A model generated the notes under the pieces. That model was not told where the DNA came from. It saw nothing but the letters and a program-made list of their open reading frames with translations, and did no database searches. A DNA stretch of 8,178 nt from an uncultured Eubacteriales bacterium (GTDB taxonomy: Bacteria > Bacillota > Clostridia > Oscillospirales > Acutalibacteraceae): assembly GCA_934636435.1 (NCBI GenBank), contig CAKUAQ010000065.1, positions 1 through 8,178 of the forward strand. The letters are read 5' to 3'. Shown piece by piece: positions 1-5,485 of this stretch. Position 1 is the stretch's first letter; each line of letters starts with the position of its first letter. The position numbers and the translations under genes are program-made.

Positions 1-1014
1 ACCATTCGCCAGACCCACGCCCGGGGGGATTTCGTGGACACGCTGCTGCAGGTGGTGGCGCTGGACGACGTGGTGGGGCTGGTGGCGTATTCCGTCGCCA
101 TATCGGTGGCGCTCACCGCCTCGGTCGGACGGTTCAGCGCCGGGAATGTGCTGAAGCCGCTGCTGATCAACGGGCTGGTGTTTGCGCTGGGCAGCCTGTT
201 CGGAGTGCTGCTCAAATGGCTGCTGCAAAAGCGCTCCACCGACAACCGGCTCATCGTGTCGGTGGCGCTGCTGTTCGCCTTTTGCGGCATCTGCACCCTG
301 TTCGATGTGTCCCCGTTGTTGGGCTGTATGTCCATGGGGATGGTGTATATCAATTGCAGCGACGACGAGAGGCTGTTTAAGCAGCTCAACTATTTCTCCC
401 CGCCGCTGCTGCTGTTGTTTTTCGTCCGTTCGGGGCTGAATTTTGACCTGGCGGCGCTGTTCAGCCCCTCCGGCTCGGTGGGGACGGTGCCGCTGCTGGC
501 GGTGGGTGTGCTGTATTTCTTCGTGCGGATCGTGGGCAAATACGCCGGCGCCTTTCTGGGCTGTCTGGCGGTAAAGAAAGACCGGCTGGTGCGCAACTAT
601 CTGGGGCTGGCGCTGATCCCCCAGGCGGGGGTTGCCATCGGTCTGGCGGCTATGGGTGCCCGCACGCTGGGGGGCGAGACCGGACGGGCGCTGGAGACCA
701 TCGTGCTGGCGTCCAGCGTGCTCTATGAGCTGATCGGCCCCGCCTGCGCCAAGCTGTCCCTGTATCTCTCCCATTCCTATTCCACCAAGCTGGAGGAGCT
801 GGTGCCGGAGCCCCTGCCGGAGGATGCCGCCGCGCCCCCCTCGGAGGTGGAGCGGCTCATCGCCCGCATCCACGCCATTCAGGCGGAGCTGCCCCGGCAT
901 GAGGACGCTGCCTATGAGGACGAACAAGCATTTTCCGAGGCAGCAGAGGAGCATTATGCCCGTATGACGGCGGCGCTGCCCCGCCGTCCCGAAAGGAGGA
1001 AAACCCGTTTATGA
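1..1014 (+). CDS. Cation/proton antiporter, CPA2 (Kef/NhaA-like) type, 5'-truncated
   Basis: This is the C-terminal part (337 residues visible) of an integral membrane antiporter that would exchange Na+ or K+ for H+ across the cytoplasmic membrane. The reading frame is open from base 1 and the first residues (TIRQTHARGDFVDTLLQ) already match the family, so the true start lies upstream and the GTG at 34 is internal. The motif ALDDVVGL has the paired Asp residues (visible residues 22-23) that bind ions in this superfamily. About seven further hydrophobic segments follow, including the GLALIPQAGVAIGLA segment and the terminal ETIVLASSVLYELIGP helix. A charged cytoplasmic tail of about 80 residues, rich in Glu and Ala, closes the protein; no TrkA-N or TrkA-C domain is seen in it. 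The stop codon overlaps the next start (ATGA), so the two genes are translationally coupled. Ion specificity cannot be read from the sequence. Confidence 0.9.
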   Translation, partial: TIRQTHARGDFVDTLLQVVALDDVVGLVAYSVAISVALTASVGRFSAGNVLKPLLINGLVFALGSLFGVLLKWLLQKRSTDNRLIVSVALLFAFCGICTLFDVSPLLGCMSMGMVYINCSDDERLFKQLNYFSPPLLLLFFVRSGLNFDLAALFSPSGSVGTVPLLAVGVLYFFVRIVGKYAGAFLGCLAVKKDRLVRNYLGLALIPQAGVAIGLAAMGARTLGGETGRALETIVLASSVLYELIGPACAKLSLYLSHSYSTKLEELVPEPLPEDAAAPPSEVERLIARIHAIQAELPRHEDAAYEDEQAFSEAAEEHYARMTAALPRRPERRKTRL

Positions 1015-1751
1015 ACCCGATTCTGTCTTTGACCGACCTGGACCCGTTGGCAAACCTGCTGGGGGACTGGTCGAAAGCGCTGAACACCGGCTCGGTGATC
1101 TTCCGGGTGGCGCTGGTGGTGCTGCTGGCGGCGGTCATCGGCTGCGAGCGCTCCAGCAAGCGCCATTCCGCCGGACTGCGTACCTTTATTCTGATCTCAT
1201 TCGCCTCCACGGTGGCCATGCTGCTGGACCTGTTTCTGATGGAGACCCACGGCTGCCGGCTGCCCCTTTTGTCCGCCGCCACATTGGCGGCGTCGGCGCT
1301 GGTGAGCGTCAATTCCATTCTGTTCAGCTCCCGCAGCCAGATCAAGGGGCTGACCACCTCGGCGGGGCTGTGGGCGTGCAGCGTGCTGGGCTTCACCGTG
1401 GGGGCGGGGCTGTATACCCTCACGGTGGTGGTGTTTCTGTTCCTGCTGTGCATCCTCGCCTGTTTTCCTTCTTTTGAGGTGTTCCTCAAAAACCGCTCCA
1501 ACCACTTTGAAATCCATCTGGAGCTGAAAAGCAGCGAATATCTCCGGGATTTTGTGACGGTGAGCCGGCGGCTGGGGCTGCGCATCGACGACATCGAGGC
1601 GAACCAGGCCTATGTGGGGTCTGGCTTGAGCGTATACACCATCACTGTGACCATTTGCAGCCCGGAGCTGAAGAAATATAAGACCCACCGGGAGGTGGTG
1701 GAGGCGCTGCGGTCGCTGGAGTATATTTACCATATCGAAGAATTGACCTGA
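1011..1751 (+). CDS. MgtC/SapB-family membrane protein with C-terminal ACT-like domain
   Basis: A 246-residue inner-membrane protein of the MgtC/SapB type. Seen in the sequence: a first helix ending in IGCER (residues 43-47), then AGLRT (54-58), and KGLTTSAGLW (112-121), which match the family landmarks GxER, AGLRT and RGLTTAAxLW. About four hydrophobic segments fill residues 28-152. A soluble tail (about 155-246) has alternating strand and helix character, like the ACT-like C-terminal domain of longer MgtC proteins. The glycine-rich GFLGAGxI block usually found just before RGLTT is absent; SVNSILFSS stands in its place, so this is a divergent member. An AAAGGAGG ribosome binding site (992-999) lies 11 nt before the ATG, inside the upstream gene, and the start overlaps that gene's stop. 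MgtC homologues affect Mg2+ starvation fitness and ATP synthase or membrane potential in pathogens; here the partner antiporter suggests a role in ion homeostasis, which is inference. Confidence 0.85.
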   Translation: MNPILSLTDLDPLANLLGDWSKALNTGSVIFRVALVVLLAAVIGCERSSKRHSAGLRTFILISFASTVAMLLDLFLMETHGCRLPLLSAATLAASALVSVNSILFSSRSQIKGLTTSAGLWACSVLGFTVGAGLYTLTVVVFLFLLCILACFPSFEVFLKNRSNHFEIHLELKSSEYLRDFVTVSRRLGLRIDDIEANQAYVGSGLSVYTITVTICSPELKKYKTHREVVEALRSLEYIYHIEELT

Positions 1752-1765
1752 TTGCAGATTTTCTG

Positions 1766-1794
1766 TTGCCAAGCGACACGATTCGTGTTATAGT
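1766..1794 (+). promoter_or_regulatory. Sigma-A-type promoter for the NAGPA-domain gene
   Basis: TTGCCA (1766-1771), a 17-nt spacer and TATAGT (1789-1794) form a good housekeeping promoter. It starts 15 nt after the MgtC-like stop codon, and the expected transcription start is near 1801, giving a leader of about 50 nt. No T-tailed terminator is seen between 1751 and 1766, so some readthrough from the upstream operon is possible. Confidence 0.8.
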
Positions 1795-1850
1795 AATGAG
1801 GATAAACGGAAGCGGAAGCTCCGGATCTTTGTTACGAGAGGACGTATCGT

Positions 1851-3125
1851 ATGAAACACGCAAAAGGAAGAAAATGGCTGCCGCTGCTGCTGCTGATCGG
1901 CTGTCCGGTGTTCTTGATCGCCGGACTGCTGTTCTATCTCATCGGCGGCAACTGGGCCATGGGCATATTGCTGGCAATCTTCAGTCTGCTGAGCCTGTCG
2001 CTGGCGTTGGCGCTGGCGCCGGGTATGAAGCCGCCGGTGCGGCTGGGCGGACGCATCGGAGCCGGGGTGTTCACCGGACTGCTGGGGGTGCTGGCGCTGG
2101 GGGCGCTGTTCCTGGTGGTTATGCTGAACACCTCCCTGATGCCCGCCATGAAGACCAAGTATGTGCTGCGGTTCTATCAGACCTCCAACCCGTGGCTGGT
2201 ATCGGCTTTCACGCCGGAGAGCAATATCAAGCGCATTTTTAAGGAGAATGGGGTGGAGGCGCCGGACGACAGCACCGATATCGGATCCATCAACATCACC
2301 ACCTCCACCGCGCCCACCACCACGGAGAGCGCCCCCTCCACCACGACGACCACGAGCACTACGCAGACGACAACCACCACCACCCGCAGCCCCGAGGCGG
2401 CCAAGCCGGAGGATTACCCCGCCACCGTGATCTTTGAGGAAAACGGGGTCAAGGTGTCGGAGATCAAGAATGCGAATTTCACCGCCCGGCTGGCGGAGAT
2501 CAGCGACCCCAAGCGGGTGTCGTTGGGGGTCACCAACCGATTAGGACAGTTCGGAGAAAAGCTGCTGGCCATGTGTCAGCGCACCGATTCCCTGCTGGGC
2601 ATCAACGCCGGTGGCTTCTACGATCCCAAAGGCTCCGGCAACGGCGGCACTCCTTCCTATCTGCTGGTGAAAGACTATGAGGTGAAGTACACCGACGGAC
2701 AGGCACGGCATAACGTCATCGGACTGAATGACGAGGGGGTGCTGATCCTCGGAAACTTTACCAATCAGGAGATCAAGGATCACGGCATTAAGGAGGCTAC
2801 CTGCTTCAAGCCCTTCCTCATCGTGAATGGTAAAAAGTCCACCTTCTACGGCGAGGCAGGGGGCCGCGATCCCCGTTCCGCCATCGGCCAGCGCCCTGAC
2901 GGCACCATCTTGCTGCTTACCGCCGACGGGCGGCAGTCCGGCATGGAGGGCGCCAACCAGCGGGAGATGGGCAACATCATGGAGGCCTATGGCGCCTACA
3001 ACGCGGCGGCGCTGGACGGCGGTTCCTCCACCACCATGGTGCTCAACGGTGAGATCATCAACAAGCCTTGCTCCCTCTACGGTCCCCGGTATCTGAATAC
3101 CGCCTGGCTGGTATCGAAGGAGTGA
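1851..3125 (+). CDS. Membrane-anchored phosphodiester glycosidase (NAGPA/DUF2233 domain) protein
   Basis: A 424-residue surface protein. Three hydrophobic helices (about residues 9-31, 35-57, 70-93) anchor it; with a basic N-terminus inside, the rest would face outward. A Thr/Ser/Pro-rich stalk (about 149-180) follows. The C-terminal domain (about 190-424) carries the marks of the phosphodiester glycosidase family (N-acetylglucosamine-1-phosphodiester alpha-N-acetylglucosaminidase-like): INAGGFYD (251-258), RDPRSAIGQ (339-347), LLTADGRQ (355-362) and ALDGGSSTTM (387-396). Family members cleave sugar-1-phosphodiester links. In bacteria they are associated with cell-envelope or exopolysaccharide polymers; the substrate here is unknown. 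The ATG is chosen because AGAGG (1837-1841) lies 9 nt upstream, the promoter is just before it, and a basic start (MKHAKGRK) precedes the first helix. It is probably monocistronic, with its own promoter and a strong hairpin at the stop codon. Confidence 0.9.
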   Translation: MKHAKGRKWLPLLLLIGCPVFLIAGLLFYLIGGNWAMGILLAIFSLLSLSLALALAPGMKPPVRLGGRIGAGVFTGLLGVLALGALFLVVMLNTSLMPAMKTKYVLRFYQTSNPWLVSAFTPESNIKRIFKENGVEAPDDSTDIGSINITTSTAPTTTESAPSTTTTTSTTQTTTTTTRSPEAAKPEDYPATVIFEENGVKVSEIKNANFTARLAEISDPKRVSLGVTNRLGQFGEKLLAMCQRTDSLLGINAGGFYDPKGSGNGGTPSYLLVKDYEVKYTDGQARHNVIGLNDEGVLILGNFTNQEIKDHGIKEATCFKPFLIVNGKKSTFYGEAGGRDPRSAIGQRPDGTILLLTADGRQSGMEGANQREMGNIMEAYGAYNAAALDGGSSTTMVLNGEIINKPCSLYGPRYLNTAWLVSKE

Positions 3126-3148
3126 CCGATACGGGGCACCCGATCGGT
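3125..3148 (+). terminator. Hairpin at the 3' end of the NAGPA gene, no U-tract
   Basis: ACCGAT (3125-3130) pairs with ATCGGT (3143-3148), and inside it CGGG (3132-3135) pairs with CCCG (3139-3142) around a GCA loop, with one bulged A. The stem begins on the last base of the stop codon. No run of T follows, so it may act as an mRNA 3'-end stabiliser or a weak terminator. A 12-base perfect palindrome, GCCGATATCGGC (3168-3179), lies shortly downstream. Confidence 0.35.
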
Positions 3149-3184
3149 ATATTCGGCGGATGAGACAGCCGATATCGGCAGCGT

Positions 3185-3204
3185 TTTGCATCTATTTGCA
3201 TCTA
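3185..3204 (+). repeat. Two tandem copies of a 10-bp unit (TTTGCATCTA)
   Basis: TTTGCATCTA occurs twice back to back (3185-3194 and 3195-3204). The second copy supplies the -35-like hexamer TTGCAT of the candidate promoter just downstream, so the repeat could be a binding site for a regulator of that promoter or simply a slippage product. Confidence 0.6.
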
Positions 3205-3224
3205 TTAAGGTATAGATATATAAG
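3196..3224 (+). promoter_or_regulatory. Candidate promoter before the putative small RNA
   Basis: TTGCAT (3196-3201), a 17-nt spacer and TATAAG (3219-3224) form a plausible sigma-A promoter in a locally AT-rich patch. Transcription would start near 3231. The -35 is non-consensus, and an alternative TATAGA (3211-3216) lies nearby with 19-nt spacing to the first repeat copy. No protein-coding gene starts within 700 bp downstream. Confidence 0.45.
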
Positions 3225-3230
3225 GGTATG

Positions 3231-3373
3231 ACTATAGAGTATGACGGGCAGTCTCAGATCGCGTCGGGATCGCGATACGGAGCGATGCTGCGAATGTATT
3301 GCGGGATACTCTGTAATAAGGAATGGTATTTGGGGAACCGGTCTGCGCTCTCTGGCGCAGACCGGTTCCTTTT
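3231..3373 (+). ncRNA. Candidate small structured RNA (about 143 nt)
   Basis: A promoter-like sequence at 3196-3224 and a strong terminator hairpin ending at 3373 bracket a segment with no credible open reading frame. Bases 3233-3242 pair with 3306-3315 (ten pairs, one G-U). Inside, GCAG (3248-3251) pairs with CTGC (3288-3291), CTC (3253-3255) with GAG (3280-3282), and ATCGCG (3258-3263) with CGCGAT (3271-3276). The result is a rod-like fold with a large internal loop, then a 3' terminator stem. No known RNA family is recognised. A 71-residue frame across it (from 3228) has no ribosome binding site and no recognisable composition. Whether it is transcribed is inference. Confidence 0.4.
3334..3373 (+). 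terminator. Intrinsic terminator (15-bp perfect stem)
   Basis: Bases 3334-3348 pair perfectly with 3355-3369 (15 bp) around the six-base loop TCTCTG, followed by TTTT (3370-3373). It would end the candidate small RNA or readthrough from the NAGPA gene 210 bp upstream. The T-tract is short, but the stem is very stable. Confidence 0.75.
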
Positions 3374-3965
3374 GCGCTTGAGCGCGGAGGAGCGGTATTG
3401 TAAGGTCTGCCGTCCCGCGGGAACGAGTCGGCCGCGTCGATGAAAACCGGTCTGTTTGCAGCAGGTGGTGTTATGCCCGGATATTTGGCGGTTTGTTGTC
3501 TTGCAGCCGGCCTTTCTGTCGTGGTGCAGACCGTAAACCGCGAGGAACACACAGAAAAAATGGGGCAGAAAAATGGAAATTCCGACCGAAAATAATAATT
3601 ACAACGATTTTTGTATATATATTCATCTCGTTTTTCTGAAATGGTCGTTTTTCACCTCCCTGACAAGGGGTTTTCGGCTTTTTTGCGCCATTTTTACCGG
3701 GGCAATTCGGCTGGTTGCACAAAAAATCTTCCATTTCTCGGAATCGGAAGATTTGTTTCCAATTATGGAAGAAATTGGCACTGTTCCACATAAAAAGTGA
3801 CAACTTTGTAACCTTTTACCTCTGTTTTCCCTACGTTTTTTCTCGGAATGTATACATTTTGACCGGGAATATGGGGCGGTTTTGCGGGGCGGTTTTGGAC
3901 TCACCGGAACGGAAAACAGCCCGATTGTTGTGCAAACTATATAGAATCTGCGTTTCTTCGCTGGG
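3374..3965. other. Gene-free intergenic stretch, partly AT-rich
   Basis: No open frame here has a ribosome binding site, family motif or coding-like composition. The first 170 bp are GC-rich like the rest of the window. About 3545-3860 is clearly AT-rich, with many A and T runs, unlike any other part of the window. It contains one notable inverted repeat (3724-3754), and a 17-base segment at 3422-3438 recurs with one mismatch at 4331-4347. It may be an insulating or regulatory region upstream of the strong promoter at 3966. Confidence 0.6.
3724..3754 (-). terminator. Possible minus-strand intrinsic terminator
   Basis: AAATCTTCC (3724-3732) and GGAAGATTT (3746-3754) form a 9-bp perfect stem, with an inner TTC/GAA pairing. 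On the plus strand it is preceded by six A (3721-3726). Read on the minus strand the stem is therefore followed by a run of T, as in an intrinsic terminator. No minus-strand gene is visible to its right, so it would end either an unannotated antisense transcript or nothing. Confidence 0.35.
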
Positions 3966-3994
3966 TTGACATCGGAAATGTGTCTGAGTATAAT
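3966..3994 (+). promoter_or_regulatory. Perfect-consensus sigma-A promoter
   Basis: TTGACA (3966-3971), exactly 17 nt, then TATAAT (3989-3994): both hexamers match the consensus without mismatch. The start site is expected near 4001. It lies about 370 bp before the G5/3D gene and points towards it, so the transcript would carry a very long 5' leader. It is the strongest promoter seen in the window. Confidence 0.92.
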
Positions 3995-4000
3995 ACCCCA

Positions 4001-4371
4001 TGAACCGATTGGTTTTCCCTTCGCTCGGTTGCGCGGTCCGATGGGCGGCGATTCCGCAGAGCCGATCGTAAAGAATGCGGGCGGGCATCCGCCGCAGAGC
4101 GGTCTGTGCGGAACCGAGCGGTGGTTTTCCGGATTTTCGGCGGTTGCATACGCGCTCCGGCCCGTGGACCGCGGTCGATATCCGTGGAAATGGCGTCTCT
4201 CCCGGCACTGGGACACATTGCATAAGTTTCCGGAATTTGTGCAGAATATAGGTGTCTCGGTTGGCTGAACGCGATGCAGGGAGAGACCGATCGCCCGGCC
4301 GGTGCCATACGGGTTTCCGGCCGGAGCACCAACGAGTCGGCTGCGTCAAGCAGCCGATTCCGTAGGAAAGG
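4001..4371 (+). promoter_or_regulatory. Long structured 5' leader of the G5/3D gene (possible cis-regulatory RNA)
   Basis: About 370 nt of untranslated leader lie between the consensus promoter and the coding region. Domain one: CGCTCGGTT (4022-4030) pairs with AACCGAGCG (4112-4120). Domain two is a set of nested helices: GTCTCTCCC (4195-4203) with GGGAGAGAC (4279-4287), then GGGACAC (4210-4216) with GTGTCTC (4252-4258, one G-U), then TGCATAA (4219-4225) with TTGTGCA (4237-4243, one G-U). Domain three: GGTGC (4301-4305) with GCACC (4326-4330), or alternatively GGCCGG (4297-4302) with CCGGCC (4317-4322). A last hairpin, TCGGCTGC/GCAGCCGA (4337-4344 and 4350-4357), sits 6 nt before the AGGA of the ribosome binding site. 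TTCC (4358-4361) could also pair with that site (GGAA, 4365-4368). Genes of this type are often preceded by c-di-AMP (ydaO) riboswitches, but the conserved ydaO sequence blocks are not present here. Regulatory function is inference. Confidence 0.55.
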
Positions 4372-5442
4372 ATGCTTTCGCTGTTGCGAAAGCGATGGTT
4401 GTACGTTATGGAACAATTGAATCGCATCTGGACAGCGGTACGCCGCGTGGTGCGCTCCCGTCTGTTCGCCGTCGTATGCCTGGCAGCGATAACCACCGGC
4501 ATGGCCGCCGTTGTGGCGGTCAACTCCCGTGCGATCACCGTCACCGACGGAGATTCCAGCCGGGTGGTGCTGACCATGCACAGCGACCCGTATCTGGCGG
4601 TATCCGCCGCCGGTGTCGCATTGCAGGAATATGATCTGCTGAAGGTGGACCCCACCGCCGGAACCATTGACGTGAACCGTGCCATGACCGTTGAGGTGAA
4701 GGCGGACGGTCTCTCCACGCTGCTGCACATGACCGACGGCACGGTGGCCGAGGCGCTGCGCCGGGCGGAGGTGTCGGTGGGGGCCTACGATACCGTCAGC
4801 GAGGAGAATGACACACCTGTCGTCGATGGCATGGCCATCACGGTGGATCGGGTGGCTTATGAGGAATATCAGACCACCGAGGTCATTCCCTTTGAGACCG
4901 TCACCAAGTATACCTGTGTGCTCAAGCCCGGCCGCAGCCGGGTGAAGCAGGCGGGTGTGCAGGGCAGCAAGACCCTCACCTATCGCAAGACCATCGTCAA
5001 CGGTCAGGTGGTGGCTACCGATCTGGTCAACGAGACCGTGACCAAGAAGCCGGTCAATAAGATCCTGCTGAAGGGGGCCAGCTACGGTACGCCTTTATCC
5101 AACGCGCCGTTTGAAATTTCGCTGGACGCCAAGGGCCAGCCCACCAGCTATCAGACCGTGTACACCGGCAAAAGCTGCACGGCCTATTCGGTGGGCACAC
5201 GGGGCGCTTCCGGGATGCGGCTGGGGGTCGGCACGGTGGCGGTGAATCCCAAGGTCATCCCCTACGGCACCAAGCTGTGGATCACCTCTGCCGACGGAAA
5301 GTTTGTCTATGGCTATGCCGTGGCGGCGGATACCGGCGCTTTTGCCAGCGGCGACCGCACCTTCTGCGATGTGTATATGGGATCGTATGAGGAAGCCTGC
5401 GCCTTCGGGCGACGTACCATGAACATCTATGTGATCGGATGA
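4372..5442 (+). CDS. YabE-like cell-wall protein: DUF348, G5 and 3D domains
   Basis: A 356-residue exported, membrane-anchored protein predicted to act on peptidoglycan. A basic start and one hydrophobic helix (about 31-50) are followed by two ubiquitin-like DUF348 repeats (about 55-95 and 104-143), a G5 domain (about 168-234, TTEVIPFETV to KKPVNKILLKG) and a C-terminal 3D domain (about 265-356, CTAYSVG, VNPKVIPYGT, AADTGAF, CDVYMGSYEEA, RTMNIYVIG). This is the architecture of Bacillus YabE and of resuscitation-factor-like muralytic proteins; the 3D fold is shared with MltA-type lytic transglycosylases. The first of the three Asp positions appears to be Asn (VNP, residue 292). Start choice is uncertain: ATG 4372 has AGGA only 4 nt upstream (4364-4367). 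ATG 4408 gives a more typical MEQLNRIW start but has no clear ribosome binding site and is separated from the AGGA by a hairpin. It is monocistronic, with a consensus promoter, a long leader and its own terminator. Confidence 0.88.
   Translation: MLSLLRKRWLYVMEQLNRIWTAVRRVVRSRLFAVVCLAAITTGMAAVVAVNSRAITVTDGDSSRVVLTMHSDPYLAVSAAGVALQEYDLLKVDPTAGTIDVNRAMTVEVKADGLSTLLHMTDGTVAEALRRAEVSVGAYDTVSEENDTPVVDGMAITVDRVAYEEYQTTEVIPFETVTKYTCVLKPGRSRVKQAGVQGSKTLTYRKTIVNGQVVATDLVNETVTKKPVNKILLKGASYGTPLSNAPFEISLDAKGQPTSYQTVYTGKSCTAYSVGTRGASGMRLGVGTVAVNPKVIPYGTKLWITSADGKFVYGYAVAADTGAFASGDRTFCDVYMGSYEEACAFGRRTMNIYVIG
4374..4393 (+). promoter_or_regulatory. Hairpin overlapping the start codon of the G5/3D gene
   Basis: GCTTTCGC (4374-4381) and GCGAAAGC (4386-4393) form a perfect 8-bp stem with a TGTT loop. 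The stem starts on the third base of the ATG at 4372. It could block initiation there, or bring the upstream AGGAAAGG closer to the ATG at 4408. Codons in this stretch (TTG, CGA, CGA, TTG, GTT) differ from the GC-ending codons of the gene body, which favours a non-coding role and the 4408 start. Confidence 0.5.
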
Positions 5443-5446
5443 ACGG

Positions 5447-5485
5447 AAAAGGCGATACCGCGCAGATCGCGCGGTATCGCCTTTT
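5447..5485 (+). terminator. Strong intrinsic terminator after the G5/3D gene
   Basis: Bases 5447-5463 pair perfectly with 5469-5485 (17 bp, counting the A4/T4 ends) around the loop AGATC, starting 5 bases after the stop codon. Because the stem begins with AAAA and ends with TTTT, it could also stop transcription arriving on the minus strand. Confidence 0.92.

Noticed and set aside
3231..3373. 6S RNA
   Set aside because: The rod-like fold with an internal loop is suggestive, but the segment is short, ends in a separate terminator hairpin, and shows no recognisable 6S bubble sequence.
3645..3665. Minus-strand ribosome binding site (GGGAGGTG)
   Set aside because: No ATG, GTG or TTG lies at suitable spacing in an open frame with coding character.
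3623..4216. Minus-strand frame of 197 residues across the AT-rich patch and the leader
   Set aside because: Crosses the consensus promoter at 3966 and the leader helices, has a composition unlike a protein (runs of basic and Pro residues) and no ribosome binding site.
4001..4371. c-di-AMP (ydaO) riboswitch
   Set aside because: Expected from gene context, but I could not find its conserved blocks (such as the GGGGGAACC, GGGGTGAATC and AGCTAACC segments). A covariance-model search would settle it.
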